From the NCBI GenBank assembly GCA_944389745.1, contig CALXNM010000008.1, forward strand, positions 1-57,738: a stretch of DNA of 57,738 bases, in the 5' to 3' direction. This document shows, one piece after another, positions 1 through 9,800 of this stretch; positions within the stretch are counted from its first letter, which is position 1, and each line of letters opens with the position of its first letter. This stretch comes from an uncultured Clostridia bacterium (GTDB lineage: Bacteria > Bacillota > Clostridia > TANB77 > CAG-508). Below the pieces are notes generated by a model that was given only the letters and a program-made list of their open reading frames with translations, was not told the origin of the DNA and did no database searches. The position numbers and the translations under genes were made by a program.

Positions 1-1478
1 TCTTTTCCTGCTTTTAATTCATCGATTTGTGTGTTACTTAATCTAAATGCTACATCTCCTATTTCTACTTGTATTCTTGAGATTCCTCTTATTACTTCTT
101 CATTTAAATCATTATTTAATTTTAAGTGAATTAATTCTATTTTGTTTGAATATATTTCTCCATTTTGGAAACTAAAGTCTATTGTTCCTAATGCACTTAT
201 TGGTTTTGTTCTTACTGTTCCTTTGTAGAATTCTTCCTCTTGTTCTTCTCCGTCTTCATCATAATAATAGAAGATTCCTCTTATCTCAAATTCTGTATCT
301 GGTTGTAAGTTTGTTATTTCTATATTTCCAGTTTGTATTGCTAGTGCTCTTCTATTTAATCTTCCATCTAAATATATCTCAAATATTACTCCTCTTGATA
401 TTACTCCTGCTCTATCTGTTACTGATAAGTTTGTACTTATTGTGTAAACTCCACTTTCAAAGTCTGTGCAACTTACTGTTGGTTTTTCCCACATACCTTC
501 TTGCCATTCTTGTTCTTCTGGCTCAGTTGTTTCTACTTTATTTGTGTTGCTTTGGTTATTTTCTTCATTTGTTGTTTCTTCTTCAACATTGTTTTCTTCT
601 ATTTCATTCTCTATTGTATTTTCTACTTGCTTATTATCATTGTTTTCCTCTGCTTGTATAATTCCTAATCTTTCTAAGAATGTTTTGTAGGACATAGTTT
701 CATTGTTTACTTCTATTTTTGAATCCATATCTATATCGTTTATTCTTTTATATTGCATATACCAATTTTGCATGTTACCCTGAGCATTTGCATCAGAGCC
801 GTCTTCTATCTCATAGTATGCTATATAATCTTCTGTAAAATATATATTACTAAATTCTTTTATTTCATAGCTATTTAATGCTGTTGTTATATTTATTTTG
901 CCTACGTTTGTATAAATCTCATCTTCACTTTTTAAAAATATGTACTGATTTCCATCTGCCCTTGTTATATCTGCTCCGTTATACATTACTCCATCTGTCA
1001 TCATGAAATCTGGATATCCTTCTACCTCTTCATAATTTACGGTTATTAATCTAGTAGTTGGTCCTATATTTAATAAAGCATTGCCTTCATTAATATATAT
1101 TGGATAGTTAATATCTATTTCTTTTTTATCATCTTCTCCAATGTAATATGAATTTAATCTTTTATATAGTAGGTCATTTTCATGCACTTCAACTAAACCT
1201 AAGTATGGATTCACATTAGACATATCACTATTTTTTAAATTTTCTACCATTGTTTTTCCTTCTACTGCATATCCACTATATGTAATTATCATTTCTGGCG
1301 CATATCTTAAGAAAACGTAATATATTATCGCTATTATAATTAGCATTATAATTAAACCTATTAATATAAAGGTTGGTAAATTCTTTGTATTTATTCGTTT
1401 GGTTTTATTCTGGTTTAATCCTTTATTTGGTTTTCTATTTTCCTTTACCTCAGCACCTCTAACTTGTCTTTTTTTCAC
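1..1478 (-). CDS. Giant membrane-anchored surface protein, N-terminal part (paralog of the 3120-residue protein)
   Basis: An open frame starts at a GTG at 1478 and stays open to the left edge (about 492 codons seen, stop outside). The start is backed by an AAAGGA ribosome site about 10 bases upstream and by the paralog at 13209, which also starts with GTG and the same KRQ residues. The product has a basic cytoplasmic head, one membrane helix (FILIGLIIMLIIIAIIYYVF), a membrane-proximal ectodomain, an Asn/Glu/Thr-rich linker, then a fibronectin-III-like domain. It is almost identical to the first 500 residues of the 3120-residue protein except in the low-complexity linkers, where it has small insertions and deletions. 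It is therefore a recent duplicate kept as a coding gene. Its role is unknown; a type II anchored adhesin or structural surface fibre is the likely reading. Confidence 0.9.
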   Translation of the reverse strand, partial: MKKRQVRGAEVKENRKPNKGLNQNKTKRINTKNLPTFILIGLIIMLIIIAIIYYVFLRYAPEMIITYSGYAVEGKTMVENLKNSDMSNVNPYLGLVEVHENDLLYKRLNSYYIGEDDKKEIDINYPIYINEGNALLNIGPTTRLITVNYEEVEGYPDFMMTDGVMYNGADITRADGNQYIFLKSEDEIYTNVGKINITTALNSYEIKEFSNIYFTEDYIAYYEIEDGSDANAQGNMQNWYMQYKRINDIDMDSKIEVNNETMSYKTFLERLGIIQAEENNDNKQVENTIENEIEENNVEEETTNEENNQSNTNKVETTEPEEQEWQEGMWEKPTVSCTDFESGVYTISTNLSVTDRAGVISRGVIFEIYLDGRLNRRALAIQTGNIEITNLQPDTEFEIRGIFYYYDEDGEEQEEEFYKGTVRTKPISALGTIDFSFQNGEIYSNKIELIHLKLNNDLNEEVIRGISRIQVEIGDVAFRLSNTQIDELKAGK

Positions 1479-1573
1479 TATACTTCAAATCCTTTCGCTT
1501 TTGATTTTTATAAATTTTCTCTAAAGTATATTTGGTTACCAATTTACTTTTCCACTTCTCACACGCAAAAAAA

Positions 1574-1633
1574 GGATAGGCTATATTGCCATAAGCGTTT
1601 TCTTACAAACACTTATAGTAATACAGTCTATCC
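1574..1633 (-). terminator. Long leader hairpin with T-run upstream of the partial giant gene (attenuator-like)
   Basis: Read on the minus strand, a 27-position stem opens with GGATAG, closes with CTATCC and has a small loop. It contains only two A-C mismatches plus wobble pairs. Seven T residues (1567-1573) follow directly. It lies about 90 bases before the GTG start. The second leader has an equivalent hairpin at 13327-13387 with compensatory base changes. It looks like an intrinsic terminator placed in a 5' leader, so conditional attenuation is possible. Confidence 0.7.
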
Positions 1634-1680
1634 CTGTAATTACTTTATCTATATTCTTAGAAATTTGAGGCATGTTTAAT

Positions 1681-1703
1681 AGAATTCTTCTTGCGAAGAA
1701 TCT
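1681..1703 (-). promoter_or_regulatory. Leader hairpin with GCAA (GNRA) tetraloop
   Basis: On the minus strand GATTCTTC-GCAA-GAAGAATT forms an 8-pair stem capped by a GNRA tetraloop. The matching element in the second leader has a GGAA loop, also GNRA, on the same CTTC/GAAG closing helix. Keeping both the stem and the loop class points to a structured RNA leader. Confidence 0.55.
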
Positions 1704-1720
1704 GTTATTTAATAATGTAC

Positions 1721-1742
1721 CTCTCTCTCTCTCTCTCTCTCT
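1721..1742. repeat. Dinucleotide microsatellite (CT)11 in the giant-gene leader
   Basis: Eleven uninterrupted CT units (AG on the coding strand) lie about 245 bases upstream of the GTG start. In the duplicated leader at 13509-13535 the same position holds a different dinucleotide, TG. Slipped-strand changes here could alter leader spacing or structure. Confidence 0.9.
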
Positions 1743-1826
1743 AGAGCCATGCAGCTTTCAAGTTTTATCATTTCTTTCTAGTTTTCCTTTCTTCTTTTTT
1801 GCGTTTTTCTTACTGTTATCTGCAGT

Positions 1827-1887
1827 TTAAGTTCTGTCCCAAAACATGACAATTTTGTATTAAAAGAGCCTGTCCCTTAAACTGATA
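1827..1887 (-). repeat. Pair of TGTCA...GGGACAG elements at the outer end of the duplicated leader
   Basis: Two related units, at 1827-1851 and 1864-1887, follow the pattern TGTCA-GTTTG-GGGACAG on the minus strand. The same pair is found at 13697-13757, and single or decayed copies occur at 31197-31220, 3798-3832, 50810-50836 and 51435-51457. The inner unit contains a possible -35/-10 (TTGTCA, 17 bases, TAAACT) for the giant gene, which is only a weak match. Confidence 0.6.
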
Positions 1888-1973
1888 TTTTCATTATAAC
1901 ATAACTATTTCAAATTGGAATACTATTTTTTATTTTTATATATAATTTTTTAGTGTAAATTTTTCCTATGTTT

Positions 1974-3650
1974 TTATTTTACTATTTCCATTTTGCATTC
2001 TTTTCCTTTAAATGCAAATACCATTTTTGTTATGTTATTGAAGCCTCTTTCTCTTAAATTGCTTTCATATCCTTTTTCTTCTATTTGTTTTTTTGCGCTT
2101 TCTATTACTTCGTCTATTGTTTCATCTTCGAAGTTGTTTGCTACTTTAAATTCTATTATAAAGCTATTTCCGTTTTTGTCATGTGGTTCTAACATGATGT
2201 CGTATCTTCCAAATCCAGATTCTCTATTTGAATTTACATAGTATGTGTCTCTTAGTCCTACTAACATTCCTAATACAAATGCATGGTAGAAATTTTCTGC
2301 TGTGTTCTCTCCTACATCCATATAACTAAACATTTCTCTTACTAGTACTCTAAATTTCATTTGGAATTCGTCTAAATTTAGTTCTACTAAATCTTTTAAT
2401 ATACTTCTTAAGTCATTTCCTTGTACTTTATTTCTGAACCAGTCTCTTACTATGTCTTGAAATAGTGTTTTTATTTCATAATTTGGTATTTTTACTTTAT
2501 ATATTCCTTCTGCTAAGTTTACCACTTCTACTACTTTCAAATACCCTGTTCCTAACATTAAGCCCCAGATGTTATCTTCATTTTCTTCTATTCCTACTAT
2601 TATTGTTTCTAGATTTATTGGTACTTCTATTTCTTCATCTTTTAATAGTTTTTCCATTTTTTCTTTTATTGTTACTGAGTTTTTCAATGTTAATTTTATT
2701 AAGTCATTTGAACTAGTATTTACCCAATATGGTTTTAATTCTTTATCTGTTAGATAATTTAAAATACTCCATGGATTGTATATGCCTTCTACATTTCCTA
2801 TTCTATACCCATCATACCATTTTTTTATTTCGTCTTTTTCATCTTTTACGTTAAAGTCTTTTATTACCTTATCCATTTCTTCGCTTGTTATTCCAAAATC
2901 ATCTGCAAATTCATTGTCCAGTACCGTAAATACTTTAAAGTTATTTGCTCCACTGAATATACTTTCTTTTGCTACTCTGCTTACTCCTGTTAATACTGTT
3001 TTTTCTAAGTATTGGTTGTCTTTAAATGTTGTTCCATAAAATGTTTTTAGAAATTCTATTGCTTTTTCATAATATCCTTTTACATATGCTACTTGAATTG
3101 GCACATCGTATTCATCTATAAATAGCATTACTGGTTTTCCAAAGTGTCTATATAAATACCCACTTAGCTCTTTTACACTTGTTTTTAGAGCTACTTCATC
3201 TTCTCTTGTGTATAATATGTCCATTATTCTTGCTTTTTCGTCGTCATATATTTTATCACTATCTAATAAATATCTATGCTCTCTATACATTTCCAATATT
3301 GCTGTTTTTAAGTCTAATAGCATATTTTCGTAATTACTATCGTTTACATCTTTTAGTGTTAGGTATATACATGGATAAGCCCCTTGTTTTGATGTATATT
3401 TTTCTCCTTGACCCATTATTTTTAAGCCTTCAAATAACTCTTTTGAGTTTTTTACATTGCAATCAAAGAAGTATCTTAACATACTCATATTTAATGTTTT
3501 TCCAAATCTACGTGGTCTAGTTACTAATACTACTCCTGATTGATTATCTATTATATCTTTTATGTACATTGTTTTGTCTATAAAGTAGTTGTTTCTAGTT
3601 CGTAATGCTTTAAAATCGCTTATTCCTATTCCAATACCATTAAACTCCAT
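1974..3650 (-). CDS. AAA-ATPase-like protein with C-terminal PD-(D/E)XK nuclease-like domain
   Basis: This 558-residue protein matches the widespread AAA-ATPase_like plus PDDEXK_9 (DUF1703) architecture. Near the N-terminus DFKALRTRNNYFIDKT precedes a P-loop-like segment (TRPRRFGKT, about residues 44-52). A Walker B-like MLFIDEYD lies near residue 178. The C-terminal part has a nuclease-fold core with GFGRYDIML and FIIEFKV, giving the D...ExK arrangement. The family is abundant in anaerobic Firmicutes and Bacteroidetes in many paralogs, and its function is not established; a link to mobile or defence functions is only a guess. It stands alone between the two giant surface-protein genes, with a terminator at 3738-3779 separating it from the giant upstream. 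Confidence 0.9.
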   Translation of the reverse strand: MEFNGIGIGISDFKALRTRNNYFIDKTMYIKDIIDNQSGVVLVTRPRRFGKTLNMSMLRYFFDCNVKNSKELFEGLKIMGQGEKYTSKQGAYPCIYLTLKDVNDSNYENMLLDLKTAILEMYREHRYLLDSDKIYDDEKARIMDILYTREDEVALKTSVKELSGYLYRHFGKPVMLFIDEYDVPIQVAYVKGYYEKAIEFLKTFYGTTFKDNQYLEKTVLTGVSRVAKESIFSGANNFKVFTVLDNEFADDFGITSEEMDKVIKDFNVKDEKDEIKKWYDGYRIGNVEGIYNPWSILNYLTDKELKPYWVNTSSNDLIKLTLKNSVTIKEKMEKLLKDEEIEVPINLETIIVGIEENEDNIWGLMLGTGYLKVVEVVNLAEGIYKVKIPNYEIKTLFQDIVRDWFRNKVQGNDLRSILKDLVELNLDEFQMKFRVLVREMFSYMDVGENTAENFYHAFVLGMLVGLRDTYYVNSNRESGFGRYDIMLEPHDKNGNSFIIEFKVANNFEDETIDEVIESAKKQIEEKGYESNLRERGFNNITKMVFAFKGKECKMEIVK

Positions 3651-3737
3651 GCTTATTTCCTCCTACCTCTGCTTAACCTGATATTTATATTCTTTTTTAC
3701 CATTTATATTTTACTATAATGACAACTATAAATCAAT

Positions 3738-3779
3738 AAAAAGAATATCAGTTTGTCCAAATAATCTGATATTCTTTTT
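3738..3779 (-). terminator. Terminator after the 3120-residue giant gene
   Basis: A perfect 14-pair inverted repeat (AAAAAGAATATCAG with CTGATATTCTTTTT, 14-base loop) ends in a T-run on either strand. It lies about 70 bases downstream of the giant stop codon and before the start of the AAA/PDDEXK gene, so it should end the long operon. Confidence 0.8.
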
Positions 3780-3797
3780 ACTTTCTTTTATATTGTT

Positions 3798-3832
3798 GTG
3801 CCAAAAGAGTCTGTGAATTGAACCCATGGCAC
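3798..3832 (-). repeat. Degenerate GTGCCA...TGGCAC element
   Basis: An inverted repeat GTGCCA/TGGCAC encloses AGAGTCTGTG. It resembles the dispersed gtctgtcccc-type elements at 50810 and 51435. It sits just past the giant stop codon and has no T-run, so it is probably a decayed copy of that intergenic repeat. Confidence 0.4.
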
Positions 3833-3846
3833 TAATGTTATTATTT

Positions 3847-6800
3847 TTATTTTTTGTTATTGTTCTTTACAATTACTCTTCTTAATACAATTAATGCAAT
3901 TATTGCTATGCCTATTATTGCAACAACTATTACTGCTCCATTTGCTTTTGGCTTACTTTCTTCGTTTGTTTCATAATTGTAAACACTTTCTAATCCATTT
4001 TCTTTAATTTTTGTTGTTTCTGATACTGGATTTTCGTCTTCTCCATTTAGTATTTCTTCTTCGCTGTATACTTCATATTCTCCCGTATCTGCATTATATA
4101 CTGTGATGTAACTGCTATCCGTATTTGTATTTGCGTTTGTGCTTGGGCTAACATTTTCAGTACTTGAGTTTCCACTTGCATTATTTGTATTGTCAGCACT
4201 TATATCGTTTATTCCGCTGTTGTTTGATGCCTGTTGCATAGCTTCTGAAACTGGTAGTTCAGCAAGTTTTGCTGCTAATTCTTTGCTTTTCTCGTAATCC
4301 GCTTGTTTTTCTTCATAGTCGTTCCATATGTTTGATACGCTTCCTGTTATGTAGTCTGCTAATCCTGTATCTGCCTTTTCTTCATTTTCATATATAACAT
4401 CTCCTGTTACATAGTTGAAAGCTATTACTTTTCCTGTGTTATACAATACTATCATTTCTGTTTTTTCAGCATCACTATTTTGTACTATTTGTTTTATGTT
4501 TCTATTTAAGAAGTTTTCTGGGTATTGTAGCATTTCTTTTAAGTCTTCTACTTGTCCTTCTGTAGTTAGTATTGTTTGATACTCTTTATTATTGTAATTA
4601 TCCACTATGTAGTTATCTATTTTCATATCCAAACTGTTTGATAATGCTGATAATCCTCCGCTTCTTATATTGTATATTTGTTGTTTTATATTGCCGTTTA
4701 CTGTACTGTATATTCCATATGTTTCTATGGTGCTTCCGTTGTAATTGTATGTGTGAAGTGAGGTTGTGGTTTGTTTTAATGAAGTTGTAACCACTTCTCT
4801 TGCGTTTTCGGTTGTGGCACTTACACTTGAGTTATTTTCATTTGTATCATCACCTGCGTTTGTTACCGTTTGTTTCGTTGCGATATCCACAATTTGTCCT
4901 CTACTATTTAGTGCATATCCTTCATATACATTTACATAGTTTCCTGATTGAACTTCTCCGTTGATGTATAAGCTTGTACCTAATAAGTATGCGTTGTTGC
5001 TACCCACTAGGCTTGCTTCACTTCTTACATCTTCTGGTGTAATTGTTATCGTTTCCTCGTCCACACCGTTTGTTACTTTTATTTCTAATGTATCTTGATA
5101 GTTGTATTTAAAGGTATATGTTTTTTGCTCTAAATCTACTGTTTCTTTTTCTTCACCATTTACGTAGTATGTAAAACTTATTCCTTCTGGAATATCACCA
5201 AAGTCTATGTTTATCTCATCAACCTTTGTTGGATACACTTTATAACTTGGTAATGATTCTATACTTTGTGTTGATATTCCATTTGCGTCTGCTGAATTGT
5301 TTGAGTTAGGTCCTGCTTTATTGGCATTATTATCATTTTCGTCCTCGTTACTTAATAAATTCAATTCTGTAATTTCTGGGTCTGTTGGTAAGTTTATACC
5401 TGTTTGTAATTCTGGTTTGTAGAACCACGAATCTGCTACCATTGGATATTTTCCGTTTTGTAATTGAGTATAGTTCCAATATGATGTGTTTCCTATTCCT
5501 ATCTTATTAGTATATGTACTTTGTTGATTTAAATCTGTTCTTACTAAGTATTGACTATCATCTATATTATCATTTGTAGCATATACATAATTTCCGTTTA
5601 ATTTACTGTATTTGTATATATATGTGTGTGTTATATAGTCATTTTCGTCTGCTCTTCCACCTATTAACAGTGAGCCTGTTGATGTATTTGTACTTGTTAC
5701 GTCTGCATCTATGTAGTTGTTATAATAGAATGGTGCATCTCTATATATTTCTTTTGTTATATTTCCAATCATACCACCTGTCATTGTTTGAGCTTCTACT
5801 TTTGTGTCTAATATCATTGAATTATATATATATACTGAATTTCTTGATGCTGTCATATCGGTATTATCCATATAGCCAATCATTCCCCCTGCATAATTGT
5901 TTTCAGCTTTAATATCAGCATTTATATACACATGATTTACTCCACCATAAGATAAATATCCAAAAGCTCCTCCTACACTCTCTCGTCCAAAGATGGTACC
6001 ATTTTCAAAATATCCTATGTCAAATCCAACACTACAGTTTGAATAATTTGCGCCGGCAAGTCCTCCTACATTTGTTCCTTGACTATTCACTGTCGTATCT
6101 GAAACTTGGAATCTTTGTGGCCAAATAAAGTTGCCACAACCGAACAAACCTCCAACATTTTGAGAATTTACTGATGTTTGAGTAATATTACAATCATCAA
6201 CCACCCATTCTACATATCCATATCCACGTACGATATAGCCTGCAATTCCACCTATATTACTCCCGTTTCCAGTAATCTCACATGATTTAACTTCCCAAAA
6301 TCTACGAAAGTCCATGTTGTCGGCAGCTCCTACGCAATAACCTACCACTCCGCCAACATAAGAAGACCCTGATATTTCCGAAGTACCAATATCTATATGC
6401 GTTAAATCTCCATAAGCCAGATACCCGAGAACACCTCCAGTATAAGTTTGTCCTGTAATATTAGCGTTATTTATCGAAACATAGTTCATACTTATATCGC
6501 CCATATCACCGGAACCAATTAGACCTCCAACGCGAATTCCACTTCCTATAACATTTATATAATCAGCAGTTATCCCATTTATGTTTCCTTCAATATTTAT
6601 ATTAATATATCCTATAAATCCACCAGTATATCCGCCAGCATTTACTGTTATATTATTTAATTCTACGTTATTAATATTTCCTGAAGCCATACCGCCTATT
6701 ATACCAACATAACTCATTCCCTTGGCACTTACATTTATATCTTTAAAACTCAAATTTTCTATGTCTCCATTATTGCTCACTATGACTCCAAAATAATTAT

Positions 6801-9800
6801 CAGAGCCAGCCGTATTAGTTAATGTTATATTTTCAAAGCCTATATTTTTTATACTTGTTTTTACATTATTTATTAAGCCTGTATTTGCCGTATTGTAAGA
6901 TAAATTTATATTTTTTAGTGTATATATTCCATTTTCTGCTTCTAATCTATTAACATTTATGTTATTTTTTACATTTGATTTTCCACTAAAGTCTATATCT
7001 GCCATTAATCTATAGTTCTGATACGTTCCTTCTTCTATGGTTTGCCAATCTTCATAAGTATATATTTCTTTGTAAAATTGTACTTCTATTTCGTTTTCCA
7101 CTTCTTTTATCTGTTCTTCTGAATTGTCAGCTTTGTATCTAATTCCAGTTAATTTATAGCTATCATAATATCTGTTTGGTGTTGCACGTACTGTAATACT
7201 TGTTATTCCATTTTGTGTTACATTTCTTGTTATAGATGCAACTGTCATATCTTCTATTTCTATTCCTGTTATTTCTACTTCTTCTGGATTATTTATTCTT
7301 ACTATTATTTCCGCTTCTGTTGTATTTGGTTTTGTGGCCTCTATGCTTTCTATCTCTAAATCCGCATTTCCTTCTGTATTGTCATCAACTAATATATTTT
7401 CTTGATTTGGTAACAATTCTATTCCTTCTATATTATATAGTTTTGGTAATATTCCTTCGTCTTTTTCATCATAATTGTAACTATCTCCTAAACTCAAGTT
7501 TAATATTTCTTCTTTACTTAATAAAATTGCTCCTTTTGCATCATTACTTTCGTATCCATTTAATAGTTGTTTTTCATATGCGTAATTATTATTTGCTGTA
7601 TTACTCTCATTTCCAACTATTCTATTTAAACTATTTAAACCTGATGTTGTATAAATTTTCCCTATACTTAAATTATTTGATATATTACTTATATCAGTTC
7701 CTGAATATATACCTACTATTCCTCCTACATTATTATTTGTAGTTAATATATTTACTTTTGAGTAACAATTTTCCACTTCGCCTTCTGCTAATTTTCCAAT
7801 AATTCCTCCTACATTTATATTAACTGAATTTATACTACCTTCTGCATAACAACTTTTTATACTGCTCGTTCCAGAACCATAGCCAGCTATTCCACCGACT
7901 CCAGAATTCACGCCTTTTGAATCATTTACTTGTAATCCTTTTACATAGCAATTTTCCATAGAAGTATTATTAATCTGTCCAACGATTCCACCTATGTTAA
8001 GATCACTCACATTACCTTTTGTATTTATTTCTATATTATTAACTGAACTATTCCTTATGGTGCTATAGGTTGCAAGATGAAATAATCCACCGACGCCCCA
8101 ACTTTCTGTTTTTGATATATGTGCATTTGTCATATGTACATGATCCACAATAGACCCAGTTTGAGCATCTGCTATAAAGCCACCTCCATAGTCCACTTCT
8201 TGATTGAAATTATTAATAAATAAATTTTCCAATGTTCCATTTAAAGTTGATATCACATGAGTATTATTTATTAAATTTATATTAGATATGCTATGTCCAT
8301 TTCCATTTAAAATTCCATTTATTGTTCCTAAAGCTATTGTATTCCCTTCATTTATAAAATTCAAATCTGCCATTAACATGTAATTTTCTGTTGGCGAATC
8401 TTTTATAGCTTTCCAATCATTTACGTTCCATATCTCTTTATATAAATCTACGTTTATTACTCTTTCTCCTTCATCATATGGTCGTGTATATGAACTTCCA
8501 AATGCTCCTATTATACTTATACTTAACACATCATAGCTTGATACACATATTACTGGATTTTTTAATTCTGCTATTACTGTACTTTTTCCGCTACTATACT
8601 CTTGTGATAATATCTCTACATCTAAGTTTTCTATCTGTATATTATTAATTTGTGCAGATGATGGGTTATTAACACTAAATTGTACTTTTACCGTATTTGT
8701 TCCTTGCTCTAGCACTTTTGTTGATAATATATCTGGCAAGTCTGCGTCTTCTGCTTCAGGTAATTTTATATATTCTTGTGATGGCATTACATCTGGCATA
8801 TTTAACTGAGGATAGTACCCTTGATTTACAAGTTCATCTACATTAAAAACTCCATCACCATTTATTATTTGATTTTGAAATTGTGCATCCCATAATGATA
8901 ATTTATTTCCTTTTGTTTCTAATTCGCTTGTAAATATTTCATCCGCAAAATAATAATTATTATATATTTTTTTTGAAGATTTATTATATATATTGGGCCC
9001 CGTTGTTAAATTTGTGTTTTTCCCTATTCCTACTGAATATACATTTTGAATTGTTGAATTGTTATAATTACCATAAACAAGACTCCCCTTACGGTCTCCA
9101 TCAACAACACTATTAACACTCACTAAAGAATATATATTTTCAACAATTCCATTGTTATTATTATCTTTTGCAACGACAGAGCTACCTAATGCCAAACTAC
9201 TAGATTCATTTAATAGCTCAATATTTTTTCCATATACATATCCATTTTTTATAACTCCATAGTTTGAACCTACCAACGATGCCAATCCATTTGCATAAAA
9301 AGGTACTTTTAGATTTGCGACAAAATTTTCTATTGTTCCAGAGTTACCATTACAAAACAAGTATACATCTGTATTTTTTTTCTCTGTTGATTCTATTAAA
9401 TTAATCTGTATATTTCTTATCGTTCCATAATTATAAAGAGTAAATCCCCCAACAATGCTTCTTTCTATTTCATTATTCATTTTCATATCAAAAACTAAAT
9501 TTTCTATTAATCCATTATCACCTACGCTGTAAAATACAGAACTATTGAACCAACCGGTAGCAATGTTCAATACGTCTTTTGTAAGAGTATAACCATTAAA
9601 ATCTATTTTTCCTTCAAAAGAGATATTAGCATTCCCAAATTTATATTGTGTTCCTGATGCTCCAGATAAATCCAAGTTATCTAATACTATATATTCTCCG
9701 TAAGGTTGTATTTTTAGAAAATCATTTAAGTTAAATATTCCTTTTAATTCCCTCGAACCTTCTGTTGAGAATTCTTGTGAGTCTAACTCGTAATATCTAT

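Noticed and set aside
182..661. Plus-strand frames opposite the giant genes, for example 182-661, 7236-7742, 10437-10997 and 11477-11914
   Set aside because: They are Leu/Ser/Phe-rich mirror images of Asn/Glu/Lys-rich coding sequence on the minus strand, have no ribosome sites, and the minus-strand proteins are clearly real.
3847..4000. Sortase (LPXTG) anchoring of the giant protein
   Set aside because: No LPXTG-like motif precedes the C-terminal hydrophobic helix; the preceding residues read ESKPKANG.
5700..8300. Repetitive DNA in the giant gene as a CRISPR array
   Set aside because: The repeats are degenerate, in frame and encode VGG(I/L)-type beta-helix turns; no identical repeats with unique spacers exist.
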